A stretch of 64,000 nt of DNA. It comes from Bacteroidota bacterium (GTDB taxonomy: Bacteria; Bacteroidota; Bacteroidia; Flavobacteriales_D; Crocinitomicaceae). Positions within the stretch are counted from its first letter, which is position 1. Each line of letters opens with the position of its first letter. Under the pieces are notes generated by a model, which worked only from the letters and a program-made list of their open reading frames with translations, did not search any database and was not told the origin of the DNA. Where the stretch lies: NCBI GenBank assembly GCA_016192075.1, contig JACPUU010000018.1:124001-188000 (forward strand), read 5' to 3'. The translations under genes were made by a program, and so were the position numbers. This document shows, one piece after another, positions 19,868 through 29,716 of the stretch.

Positions 19868-21292
19868 ATGGACCAAAAGGCGCAACTGGAAAAATTAAAG
19901 CTTGAAGTAGCCAGACTTCGCAAGGAGAATGCAACGCTCAAACATGCACTGGATTTTGGTCCACCCAAAAAAACGGTTCAGGTTCCGGATGAATTCAAAG
20001 CCGTTTTTGATGCCGCCGAGATTAATGTCAGAAACTACTTTTCAAATATTTCAAGTGAGCCTGAAAATGGTGAAATTACGATAAACGGTGAGCGGTACAT
20101 TCTTTTTCGTGCTGCAGCAATTTCGTACGAATTTCTGGATGTTTTTAAAGAGTTTTACAGCAATTACCCTGAAGACGAGGCCGTGCAGATTGCCAACAAT
20201 TTTCTTTTTGATATTGCGCATGTACTCGGCCGTGAAGATGCCAAGGTTTTTCATGAAAAAATGAACCTCACTGATCCGCTTCAGAAACTATCTGCAGGCC
20301 CTGTTCATTTTGCCTATACCGGTTGGGCCAATGTAGAAATACTGCCTGAATCACACCCCAGCCCTGACGAAAATTATTACATCCGTTTTTACCATCACAA
20401 TTCCTTTGAAGCACAATCCTGGATTAAAGCCAAACGAAAAAGCGATATACCGGTTTGTACCATGAACTGCGGTTATTCCTCAGGCTGGTGTGAACAGAGT
20501 TTTGGAATACCACTGACCACCGTTGAAGTGGCCTGTGAGGCTCAGGGCGCTGACCATTGCACATTTATTATGGCTCCGCCAGACAAAATTCAGGAATACC
20601 TCTCTAAAAATGATCCTGAAAAAAAATCAAAGCGTTATGAAGTTCCGGTTTTTTTTCAGCGCAAATACAATGAAGATAAGCTGCGCCAGTCATTGCTGCA
20701 GAAAGAGACCTTGCTGAAAGAAGTGCATCACCGTGTTAAAAATAACCTGCAGGTTATTTCCAGCTTGCTGAATCTGCAAAAAAACACTTTTCAGGATGAG
20801 CGCCTGCGGGCTGAGTTTATGTCCAGCATTTCAAGAGTTAATACCATGGCGCGTATTCATGAAATGATTTACGGTGACAAAAATGTATCTTCCATAAACA
20901 TTGAAAAATACTTTAGCAAACTGCTGCGGTCATTGTTTCAACTTTACAATTCTACAAACAACCAGATTGAGCTGAAGGTTGAAATTAATGTCAAGGATGT
21001 AGTCTTTTATCCGGACAAAGCAATACCCCTGGGACTGATCTTGAATGAAATTGCAAGCAATTCATTTAAACATGCGTTTAAAAACAAGGGATTGTTTTAT
21101 TTAAACCTGAGTGAAAAGCAAAACAAGTACACCCTGATTGTGGGTGATAATGGCAAAGGGTTGCCGGCCAATCCTGGCGAGGGAACTTTGGGATTATCGC
21201 TAATCCCGATTTTATGTGAACAAATCGACGCCCAACTGGAGGTAGTTAACTCACCGAACGGACTTGAATACCGAATCACGTTTGACCGATAA
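19868..21292 (+). CDS. Sensor histidine kinase with XylR_N/V4R-like sensory module and HisKA_2 domain
   Basis: V4R-like CTMNCGYSSGWCEQSFGIPLTTVEVACEAQGADHCTF; LLKEVHHRVKNNLQVISSLLNLQ (HisKA_2); GDNGKGLP ATPase motif. Confidence 0.85.
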   Translation: MDQKAQLEKLKLEVARLRKENATLKHALDFGPPKKTVQVPDEFKAVFDAAEINVRNYFSNISSEPENGEITINGERYILFRAAAISYEFLDVFKEFYSNYPEDEAVQIANNFLFDIAHVLGREDAKVFHEKMNLTDPLQKLSAGPVHFAYTGWANVEILPESHPSPDENYYIRFYHHNSFEAQSWIKAKRKSDIPVCTMNCGYSSGWCEQSFGIPLTTVEVACEAQGADHCTFIMAPPDKIQEYLSKNDPEKKSKRYEVPVFFQRKYNEDKLRQSLLQKETLLKEVHHRVKNNLQVISSLLNLQKNTFQDERLRAEFMSSISRVNTMARIHEMIYGDKNVSSINIEKYFSKLLRSLFQLYNSTNNQIELKVEINVKDVVFYPDKAIPLGLILNEIASNSFKHAFKNKGLFYLNLSEKQNKYTLIVGDNGKGLPANPGEGTLGLSLIPILCEQIDAQLEVVNSPNGLEYRITFDR

Positions 21293-21339
21293 CATCCAGT
21301 CGGGCGCAGATTTTAATACATCACCTTTAATTTTTTTGA

Positions 21340-21543
21340 CTAACCGGAACATGCTTCACAAGCACCGTCTTCGTCATTCTCAATGGCATTCATTTTGCGT
21401 TGAAACTCGGCTTCTATCTGCTCCATCGTCCAATCAGGATTGTTAATCTTAATCAATGACTTTAAAAAGGCCCCGTTGTTGGCTGGTTTTTGAACATTCT
21501 GACGGGCTGCCTGTACCCTGTTTAACTGGCTTTGCATAATCAT
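21340..21543 (-). CDS. Small 67-aa protein with C-terminal CEACSG
   Basis: MIMQSQLNRVQAARQNVQKPANNGAFLKSLIKINNPDWTMEQIEAEFQRKMNAIENDEDGACEACSG; AGG upstream of the internal Met; non-overlapping with other CDS. Confidence 0.55.
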   Translation of the reverse strand: MIMQSQLNRVQAARQNVQKPANNGAFLKSLIKINNPDWTMEQIEAEFQRKMNAIENDEDGACEACSG

Positions 21544-21773
21544 CCTGATTTAAGTTTTCCGATTCTCCCCAATTCAGATCTCCTGTCTGATTTCAACATC
21601 AATCAAAACTACGGATTCATGACCGAAAATCACCCTCAGAATTATTGACCACAGCCTGTTGCTAATTTGTGTTTTAGATTGATAATCTGTTGTTTACAAA
21701 TAAATCTCAAGGCTTTCCAGAGGTGGTCGAAGCGCTATAGATAATATCTATAATTGAGATCCGGCAATTTTTC

Positions 21774-22688
21774 TTATCGCGTAGGCGCGGTTTTTTTTGC
21801 CGGTCTGATAACCAGGTAAACCCCACCAAAAATAAACCCGGTACAAATTAATTTTACCGCGTTTATATCACTGGTATAATCTTCTAACCCAAATATTGAA
21901 TAGAGATAAACAAAAAGCGTTGCAAGAACCGGTTGAATGTAGATGTAAACACTGGCAATGGTTGGGCTGACATTTTTCATGGCATAAACCGTCAGCAAAT
22001 AAGGCAATACCGTAACACCCACAATAACAAAACTGATTTTGAAAAACGTAACTGCACTCATTGAATTCCAGCTTACCGCCGGCAATTCAGCAATGCTGTA
22101 AGGCCAAACCAGCACCACCAGCAAACCAAAGGTAAATACCCAGGTAATAACAGTTAGTGCGTTATAGCGGCCCATCAGTGGTTTCACCAGTATCATGTAT
22201 ATGGCATAAGAGGCAGCATTGAGCACAATAAATAAATCACCCAGCCCTGTTGCAAACGTATCTTTTGTACTCTGAAGTGAAAAAACGATGGCAGCCGCTG
22301 CACCAATAAGCACACCTAAAACCTGTGTTTTCCGAATCACCTCTTTCACAAAAATTATCGATAGCAGCAATACCAGAATGGGTGTTGTCACCATAATCAC
22401 AGATGCATTCACCGGTGATGTCAGCATAAGGCCGTTGAAGAAAAAAAGCTGGTTGATGCCTACCCCAAAAATACCACACAAAGCCAGCAGCAATAAATCC
22501 TTTCGTTCGACCTTTTGAAAACGGAATGACAGCAGCATCCAAAATAAAAGTGTGGCACCGGCAACCCGCAGAAAAATAAATCCGTTGGCTCCAATTACGC
22601 CGGGCATCAATCCTTTTGCCAGCAGGTAATTAATGCCGTAAAGCAGGTTTACAGTAAAAAGCGCCAGGTGCGATTTAAGCGATGGCAT
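21774..22688 (-). CDS. EamA/DMT family transporter
   Basis: About 10 TM segments in two EamA halves. Confidence 0.88.
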   Translation of the reverse strand: MPSLKSHLALFTVNLLYGINYLLAKGLMPGVIGANGFIFLRVAGATLLFWMLLSFRFQKVERKDLLLLALCGIFGVGINQLFFFNGLMLTSPVNASVIMVTTPILVLLLSIIFVKEVIRKTQVLGVLIGAAAAIVFSLQSTKDTFATGLGDLFIVLNAASYAIYMILVKPLMGRYNALTVITWVFTFGLLVVLVWPYSIAELPAVSWNSMSAVTFFKISFVIVGVTVLPYLLTVYAMKNVSPTIASVYIYIQPVLATLFVYLYSIFGLEDYTSDINAVKLICTGFIFGGVYLVIRPAKKTAPTR

Positions 22689-23047
22689 TATTTCTGAGAA
22701 TCAAGAAATGCTTTTGCTTCTTTGACATTGGTGGGAGCGTTACCAATGAAGATTTTTTTGCCAACAATCAGTACCGGTCTCCTTAAAAAAGTATACTCCT
22801 CAAGAATCAACTGCCGGTAGTCTTTTTCAGTCAGGTTTTTGTCTTTGAGACCCATTGCCTGATACTTCAGTGAACGCCTGGAGAAAAGGATTTCAGCTGA
22901 GCCGGCCAGTTTTATCATTTCATCAATTTGTTTGGGTGTAATGGGTTCTTCTTTAATATTCTGAAGTACAAAATCTTTTCCCGGTTTCCAGATTTTTAAA
23001 ATTTTCTGGCAGGTAGAACAGGTGGCTAAATGATAGATTTTTTTCAT
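22688..23047 (-). CDS. ArsC/Spx family (arsenate reductase-like) protein
   Basis: TCSTCQKIL CxxC near N-terminus; RRPVLIVGKKIFIG; start/stop overlap (TAATG) with downstream EamA gene. Confidence 0.85.
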   Translation of the reverse strand: MKKIYHLATCSTCQKILKIWKPGKDFVLQNIKEEPITPKQIDEMIKLAGSAEILFSRRSLKYQAMGLKDKNLTEKDYRQLILEEYTFLRRPVLIVGKKIFIGNAPTNVKEAKAFLDSQK

Positions 23048-23209
23048 GATTCAAAGGTACACAATCGGGGTTATCCAAAACAAAAATTTCCCGCAAATAA
23101 CCGCAGAAAAGATACGCTGATTTACGGCGATCACTTTGAAATAAAGTATCCTTCCTTCAGCGCAAGCGTTGCTAAAAAATCAGGCAAATCTGTGGGAAAA
23201 ATACCACAA

Positions 23210-23242
23210 AAAATCCCGCTGTCATTTCTGGAGCGGGATTTT
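23210..23242 (-). terminator. Terminator downstream of metK
   Basis: AAAATCCCGCT gtcatttctgg AGCGGGATTTT, flanked by A-run (T-run on minus strand). Confidence 0.8.
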
Positions 23243-23263
23243 CAATCTTATTCAAATACGAGC

Positions 23264-24520
23264 TTATTTTTTCAATTTAAACGCCGCTTTTACTTTGTCT
23301 ACATAGTCCAGTTTTTCCCAGGTAAACAATTCAACTTTCAGCGTTTTCTTTTTGCCGTCAGGCATGGTGAATGTTTTGGTAACCGTTTCATTTTTACGGC
23401 CCATGTGACCATAAGCAGCCGTTTCACTATACATTGGCGTACGCAGTTTTAAACGCTGTTCAATGAAGTAAGGGCGCATGTCAAACACTTTCTCTACAAT
23501 TTTTGCAATTTCACCGTCTGACATTTTCACTTTGGCTGTGCCGTATGTATTGATGTAAATACCCATTGGTTTTGCAACACCAATAGCGTATGAAACCTGC
23601 ACCAGCACTTCAGCACAAATACCGGCAGCTACCAGGTTTTTTGCAATGTGACGGGTAGCATAGGCAGCTGAGCGGTCAACTTTTGAAGGATCTTTACCAG
23701 AGAATGCACCACCACCATGAGCTCCTTTTCCACCATAGGTATCTACAATGATTTTTCGCCCGGTTAAACCGGTATCTCCATGCGGACCACCAATTACAAA
23801 TTTTCCGGTAGGGTTAATGTGGTACGCAATTTTGTCATTAAACAATTTGGCGTATTTCGGATAGTTCTTTTTAACCCGTGGAATCAGAATTTCAATGATG
23901 TCTTTTTTGATTTTTGCCAGCATTTTTGGCTCTGAATCAAAATCATCGTGCTGGGTTGAAACAACAATGGCATCAATGCGCACCGGTTCATTTTTATCAT
24001 TATACTCCAGCGTTACCTGTGATTTTGCATCAGGACGCAGGTATTTAATTTGTTTGTTTTCTCTTCTCAACGCAGCAAGCTCAAGCAAAATAGCATGTGC
24101 AAGATCAAGCGCCAATGGCATGTAATTAGGTGTTTCGTTGGTTGCATAACCAAACATCATTCCCTGATCACCTGCTCCCTGATCTTCTTTTTTCTTACGC
24201 TCAACACCCTGATTAATGTCTGCAGACTGTTCGTGAATAGCAGAAAGTACACCGCATGAATTGGCTTCAAACATGTATTCTGATTTGGTATATCCTATTT
24301 TACGAATTACACCGCGGGCAATTTCCTGAACATCCAGATACGCTTTTGATTTTACCTCACCGGCAAGAACTACCTGACCGGTTGTTACAAGTGTTTCACA
24401 GGCAACTTTGCTGTCCGGGTCAAATGCAAGAAAGTTATCAATTAGTGCGTCTGAAATCTGATCCGCAACTTTGTCCGGATGCCCTTCAGAAACTGATTCA
24501 GAAGTGAATAAATATGACAT
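23264..24520 (-). CDS. metK: S-adenosylmethionine synthase
   Basis: [54 protein letters not shown]. Confidence 0.97.
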   Translation of the reverse strand: MSYLFTSESVSEGHPDKVADQISDALIDNFLAFDPDSKVACETLVTTGQVVLAGEVKSKAYLDVQEIARGVIRKIGYTKSEYMFEANSCGVLSAIHEQSADINQGVERKKKEDQGAGDQGMMFGYATNETPNYMPLALDLAHAILLELAALRRENKQIKYLRPDAKSQVTLEYNDKNEPVRIDAIVVSTQHDDFDSEPKMLAKIKKDIIEILIPRVKKNYPKYAKLFNDKIAYHINPTGKFVIGGPHGDTGLTGRKIIVDTYGGKGAHGGGAFSGKDPSKVDRSAAYATRHIAKNLVAAGICAEVLVQVSYAIGVAKPMGIYINTYGTAKVKMSDGEIAKIVEKVFDMRPYFIEQRLKLRTPMYSETAAYGHMGRKNETVTKTFTMPDGKKKTLKVELFTWEKLDYVDKVKAAFKLKK

Positions 24521-24746
24521 AAAAATTTGGTTTCAATTTTTGAATGAGTGCCAAAATTAGTGTTTTTGTCAGATAAAAGCGGATGACAGCAAAAAAAGGT
24601 GTTTTCAGATGAACCCCATTTCTGGTTGTTTCGAAAAAATAACCCGCACATTTGCTTCCACCTGTTTAACTACTTACATATCAAAAATTAACCCTCCTGC
24701 CTGAAAAAAGAAATTCACAAAACAGGCCATTTTTAGTTTTTATACC

Positions 24747-24814
24747 TAAACCGGTTAATATGCATGCATAGCAATTGAAACGGTAGACCAAGTTGCCTTT
24801 TTTATCGTCAAACC
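24747..24814 (+). promoter_or_regulatory. Conserved upstream palindrome/hairpin element, copy A
   Basis: TATGCATGCATA palindrome (24759-24770) followed at fixed spacing by TAGAC, CTTTTT and ATCGTC; matches 54072-54137. Confidence 0.6.
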
Positions 24815-24974
24815 TAATAAAATAAACGATTTCAGAATGGTTAATAACTTGACCCCTGATTTAAATTGTCGTAACTTCTCACCGAACCAATGCTCATATT
24901 ATCGACTACACTGCTACCCCAACCGATTGAATAAAATACCCTTGCGGATAGTATGAGCTCAAAACCAATTCACT

Positions 24975-27900
24975 ATGAAAACGCTCAGACTTTTAACCGT
25001 TTTTCTGGTGTTATTTCATTCAACCTTGTTTTCACAAATTGGAAAAGACGGCAACGTACTAATTACCAACACCCAGGTTGTAAATGAATACACCGCTTTG
25101 TCACAGGATGCGAATCCGGGTGACATGACACTGACCGTTCTGAATTCAGGATTAAACACCAACGGAAACTTCAGCGGTCCGCTTGCTGCCGGTGACCTCA
25201 TCATGATTATACAGATGCAGGGAGCCAGTATCCAGGGAAATATCAATGACATTACCTGGGGACAAATTCTCAATTACAACAACTGCGGTCTTTTTGAATT
25301 TAAAGAAGTAGCTGCTGTACCCAACGGAACACATGTTGACCTTACCTGCCCGGTTCAAAACACTTATTCACAAAGCGGGCATGTTCAGGTTATCCGCGTT
25401 CCGCGCTACAATACATTAACTGTTGATGGAGGAACAATAACCGCGCTGAACTGGGATGGTACCCGCGGCGGCGTTGTTGCCATTGAAGTAAATGGTTTGA
25501 CTACCCTGATTAACGGCGGTGAAATTGATGTTACCGGCCAGGGATTCAGAGGTGGTTTACTCGACAATTCCAGCAGTTACGCTGCGCTGGGATTTGCCTC
25601 ATCCAGCCAGAATGATGGTGGTGAAAAAGGAGAAAGTATTGCCGGCTTTGGAACAGATTATTCACCCCTGGGCGGTCGTTATGGCCGCGGTGCTCCGGCA
25701 AACGGTGGTGGTGGTGGTAACGCTCACAATGCCGGTGGCGGCGGTGGTGCCAACGCAGGCAGTGAATTGCCCTGGAACGGTTTAGGAAATCCGAATCTTT
25801 CAACCATTGGCTGGGCCAGCGCCTGGGACCTGGAAAGCCCTGGATTCTCAGGAAATCTTTCATCCGGCGGCGGACGCGGCGGGTACACCTTTTCAATGGG
25901 AAATCAAAACGCATTGATGCTTGGACCTTCACAAGGAGCATGGGGCGGTGACGCACGCAGAAATACCGGCGGTGTCGGCGGAAGACCTTTAGATTATACA
26001 ACAGGAAGATTATTTCTCGGTGGTGGTGGCGGTGCCGGCGACGGTAACAACGGAGCCGGTACTAACGGAGCGTCCGGAGGCGGTATGGTTTATCTGATCT
26101 CTTACAACGATGTCGTTGGAAATGGTCAGATTGTCGCTTCCGGGCAAACTGCTCCGGTGACTCCTCCGGCTGGTAATGATGCACCGGGCGGTGGTGGTGG
26201 TGGTGGTACCATTGTAATTAACGCCAGCGGAACCATTTCATCAACCCTTTCTTTAATTGCAAACGGTGGTGACGGTGGTGACCAGTTTATTTTAACCACT
26301 GAAGCAGAAGGACCCGGTGGCGGCGGCGGTGGTGGCTATATCGCTTATTCAGGCGGTACTCCTGTAACCAATGTAACCGGCGGTGGTAACGGTACAACCA
26401 ATTCACTGGGGGTAACTGAATTTACACCAAACGGTGCCACTATGGGCGGAGCCGGAATGATTTCGTTTCCGGTCATTGTTGACTATACCATGGATGTTTT
26501 TGCTCAAAACGATACCGTTTGTATTGGCAATTCAACAACGCTTACCGCAAATGCTGAAAACCCGGCTTACAACAATACCATTCAGTGGTTTGATGCTCCT
26601 TATGGCGGCAACCTGCTGGCCACAGGATCATCTTATACAACTCCCGGTTTGTTTGTAACCACTACTTATTACCTGAAAGTTTGTCCAAGTTTGTCGGTTG
26701 ACAGTGTAACTGTAATTGTTGAAAATAACCCGGTTTTTGCTGTGGTAACAGACTCTACAAGCTGCTTTAACGGTACTGACGGATCAGCACAAACCAACTC
26801 ATTCGGGTCATACTTATATGCCTGGAGCAACGGCCAAACCGGGTTAATTGCAACCGGGTTATCTGCCGGCAATTATTCCGTAATAGCATCTACCGCTTCA
26901 GGATGTACAACCACCCAGAATTTTACCATTGCGCAGCCAAACCCAATGGCAATTAATTTCAGCGGAACACCTGCCCTTTGTTTTAATGATCCAAGCGGAA
27001 CGCTTACCGCAGCTGCCTCAGGCGGCACAGGTTCATACGCTTACAATTGGGTTTCACCAGCCGCTTTTGGGCCAACAATCACCAATGTTCCAAACGGCAA
27101 TTACACCGTTAATGTGTATGATGCAAACGGTTGTTTTGCTACCGCAAATGGTTCTGTTACAAGTCCGCTCCCGCTCATTCCTTCAGTAGTTTCACTCAAC
27201 AACGTAAATTGTAACGGTGGAGCAGACGGAAATGTGCAGGTTGGTATTACCGGAGGTACTGCCCCTTATGCGATTGACTGGTTAACACTAACCAACGACT
27301 CTACATTTATGGACAACCTCTCAGCCGGAAATTATGTGGCTGAAATTACAGATGATCATAATTGTACGGCAAGTGTGGTAGCTACGATTTCAGAACCCGG
27401 ACCTTTCACCGCTGACCTGGTTATTATTCAAAACGAAACCTGTTCAGACGGAAATGGACTTGCCGTAACTTCTACAAGCGGCGGTATTGGTACCTTAACC
27501 TTTACCTGGACACCCAATGTATCTACAACCAATGTAGCCATGAATCTCAGCGCCGGACCAATCCAGGTTATCGTGCAGGATGAAAACGGATGTATTGTTA
27601 ATGACGCTGAAACCATTGTAAATTTTGCAACCGGAACAGTTAACCTGGCATCATTGAGCCCTGTCACCTGCGAAAACGGAGCAAACGGAAGTGCAACGGT
27701 GAGTATGACAGGTGGTACTGCACCATTCAACTATAACTGGTCATGCACCTGCCCGAACAGTGACACCGCTAACGGCCTCACTGCAGGCAACTACTCAGTC
27801 ACTGTAACCGATTATTACGGCTGCGTTGATTCAATGGCGGTTGTAATTGATGAATTACCTGCACTGGTGGTAAGTACAACAACGGTAAATGAGCCGCTCT

Positions 27901-29591
27901 GTTATGGAAACAGCGATGGTTCAGCAGAGGTTCAGGCAAATGGCGGAACAGGCCCTTATTTTTTCTCCTGGAATACTATGCCTGCACAATTTAACGCCCT
28001 TGCAACAAACCTTGGTGCCGGCAATTACGCCGTCATTGTTACCGACGCCAACAACTGCCAGGACACCTTGGTTATAACCGTGAATCAGCCAACCCAATTG
28101 AACGTAGATGCCACCGTACTCAGCAACATTATTTGTTTTGGTGATAGCGCCGGTGTTGCAGAAGCAACTGTAAACGGAGGTACACAGCCCTACACCTATG
28201 CCTGGGATAATGGTACAACCAATGATACCATTTCAAACCTGCCGTCAGGCCATTACTATGTCAACGTCACAGACCTCAATGGTTGTACGCAAATGGATAC
28301 CATTGAAATTCTGGAATACCAGAATGTTACCGCAGAGCTGATTGCTGATCCGGTATTTTGCCCGGGTGACCTCGTAACCTTTTACGTTTTGACAAACGGA
28401 ATGAATAACCTGTATGACTACAACTGGTTTGTAAATGGTAACCTTCAGTCTACCCAAAATACTTACACCATACCTGTTTATGCTACTGCTGAAATAAGTT
28501 TTGAGCTGGTGCATGCAGACAATTGCCCAACCCTGGCAGACTCTGTAACCGTGAGCCCTATTCAACTTGATCAGGCCATATTGGATGCCACCGGAACACA
28601 GGATACCATTTGTTTAGGTACTGGCGGTTTGGTGCAGGCATTGATTACAGACTGGGCCTACATTACTGCTGTTACCTGGCCTTCACTTAACATTACCGGA
28701 ACCGGACCACACCTGGTAAAACCAATGGACAACAACACCTACTATGTGGTAACGGTAGAAAACATGTGTCATCAAATGATCCAGGACTCAGTTAAACTGA
28801 ATGTGTTTATGCCGCCTATGGCCAACATGTATGCGTTTGATACTGAAGGATGCGATGAGGTGAATGCCACATTTGGTTTTGATTATGAAGCCTATGATTA
28901 TACACTGACAGATGCAAACTGGAACCTCTTTTTTGACCATTACAACGGCCTTGCACCGGTAGTACATTTTGAATATTCAGCTGACCTGCTGGCGCAGCTT
29001 GAACTAACCTTTTCCAACGGCTGTACTTTCCATTATTCAGACACAATCCGCATTGATGTATTTCCAAGTCCTGAAGCCAATTTCTACTGGAATCCCGATC
29101 CGGCACTTCAAAATGAATTGACTGAATTTGTAGATATTTCACACGGTAACCCAATTGCGTGGGAATGGTACACTGAAAACCAGTTTTTCTCAACCGAAGA
29201 ACGGCCAACATGGGTTTACAATGAACAGGGTAATTTCGTAGTTACACAGATTATTACCAATGAGTTTGGATGCACTGATACCTCAACCCAGGTAGTTGAA
29301 GTCATTGGAGATTTCCTGGTATTTGTCCCTAATGCATTTACCCCGGACGGCAACGATAAAAACAATGTTTTTAAACCCGTTTTTCAAAATGTAAAATCAG
29401 ACAATTATGAATTTCTGATCTTCAACCGCTGGGGTGAAAAAATCTTTGAAGCACACAATCTTGATGCCGAATGGGATGGTAACTATGGCGGTGACCTGGT
29501 TCCCGATGACGTATATGTCTGGGTAATCCGTGTTACCGATAACCGCGACCTGAAACACGAATACACCGGTCACGTTGCACTGCTTAAATAA
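24975..29591 (+). CDS. T9SS-secreted adhesin: Gly-rich N-domain, 7 SprB repeats, PKD-like region, gliding-motility (CHU_C/type B) C-terminal domain
   Basis: Signal peptide; Gly-rich 25.5-26.5 kb; C-terminus FVPNAFTPDGNDKNNVFKP...FLIFNRWGEKIFE...WDGNYGGDLVPDDVYVWVIRVTD. Confidence 0.93.
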   Translation: MKTLRLLTVFLVLFHSTLFSQIGKDGNVLITNTQVVNEYTALSQDANPGDMTLTVLNSGLNTNGNFSGPLAAGDLIMIIQMQGASIQGNINDITWGQILNYNNCGLFEFKEVAAVPNGTHVDLTCPVQNTYSQSGHVQVIRVPRYNTLTVDGGTITALNWDGTRGGVVAIEVNGLTTLINGGEIDVTGQGFRGGLLDNSSSYAALGFASSSQNDGGEKGESIAGFGTDYSPLGGRYGRGAPANGGGGGNAHNAGGGGGANAGSELPWNGLGNPNLSTIGWASAWDLESPGFSGNLSSGGGRGGYTFSMGNQNALMLGPSQGAWGGDARRNTGGVGGRPLDYTTGRLFLGGGGGAGDGNNGAGTNGASGGGMVYLISYNDVVGNGQIVASGQTAPVTPPAGNDAPGGGGGGGTIVINASGTISSTLSLIANGGDGGDQFILTTEAEGPGGGGGGGYIAYSGGTPVTNVTGGGNGTTNSLGVTEFTPNGATMGGAGMISFPVIVDYTMDVFAQNDTVCIGNSTTLTANAENPAYNNTIQWFDAPYGGNLLATGSSYTTPGLFVTTTYYLKVCPSLSVDSVTVIVENNPVFAVVTDSTSCFNGTDGSAQTNSFGSYLYAWSNGQTGLIATGLSAGNYSVIASTASGCTTTQNFTIAQPNPMAINFSGTPALCFNDPSGTLTAAASGGTGSYAYNWVSPAAFGPTITNVPNGNYTVNVYDANGCFATANGSVTSPLPLIPSVVSLNNVNCNGGADGNVQVGITGGTAPYAIDWLTLTNDSTFMDNLSAGNYVAEITDDHNCTASVVATISEPGPFTADLVIIQNETCSDGNGLAVTSTSGGIGTLTFTWTPNVSTTNVAMNLSAGPIQVIVQDENGCIVNDAETIVNFATGTVNLASLSPVTCENGANGSATVSMTGGTAPFNYNWSCTCPNSDTANGLTAGNYSVTVTDYYGCVDSMAVVIDELPALVVSTTTVNEPLCYGNSDGSAEVQANGGTGPYFFSWNTMPAQFNALATNLGAGNYAVIVTDANNCQDTLVITVNQPTQLNVDATVLSNIICFGDSAGVAEATVNGGTQPYTYAWDNGTTNDTISNLPSGHYYVNVTDLNGCTQMDTIEILEYQNVTAELIADPVFCPGDLVTFYVLTNGMNNLYDYNWFVNGNLQSTQNTYTIPVYATAEISFELVHADNCPTLADSVTVSPIQLDQAILDATGTQDTICLGTGGLVQALITDWAYITAVTWPSLNITGTGPHLVKPMDNNTYYVVTVENMCHQMIQDSVKLNVFMPPMANMYAFDTEGCDEVNATFGFDYEAYDYTLTDANWNLFFDHYNGLAPVVHFEYSADLLAQLELTFSNGCTFHYSDTIRIDVFPSPEANFYWNPDPALQNELTEFVDISHGNPIAWEWYTENQFFSTEERPTWVYNEQGNFVVTQIITNEFGCTDTSTQVVEVIGDFLVFVPNAFTPDGNDKNNVFKPVFQNVKSDNYEFLIFNRWGEKIFEAHNLDAEWDGNYGGDLVPDDVYVWVIRVTDNRDLKHEYTGHVALLK

Positions 29592-29636
29592 CTTGCATAC
29601 ACAGCTTTTTTTACACGAACAAATAACCCAAACTCA

Positions 29637-29669
29637 AAGTCCCGGTCAGGTATGACCGGGGCTTTTTTT
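29637..29669 (+). terminator. Rho-independent terminator
   Basis: AAGTCCCGGTCA ggta TGACCGGGGCTT + T-run. Confidence 0.85.
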
Positions 29670-29716
29670 AACACATTACGGCATAGTACTTAACCGAAAA
29701 TCTGTAGTTTTAATCT

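Noticed and set aside
21710-21765. tRNA-like sequence (ggctttccagaggtggtcgaagcgctatagataatatctata)
   Set aside because: No acceptor stem, anticodon arm or T-loop; only a small AT-rich palindrome.
24521-24960. SAM riboswitch upstream of metK
   Set aside because: No recognisable SAM-I/II consensus seen by eye; the palindromic element there is shared with 54 kb, where the neighbour is asnS.
25700-26400. Poly-GGT tracts as phase-variable slippage sites
   Set aside because: Triplet-unit repeats would not change frame; they simply encode the Gly-rich domain.
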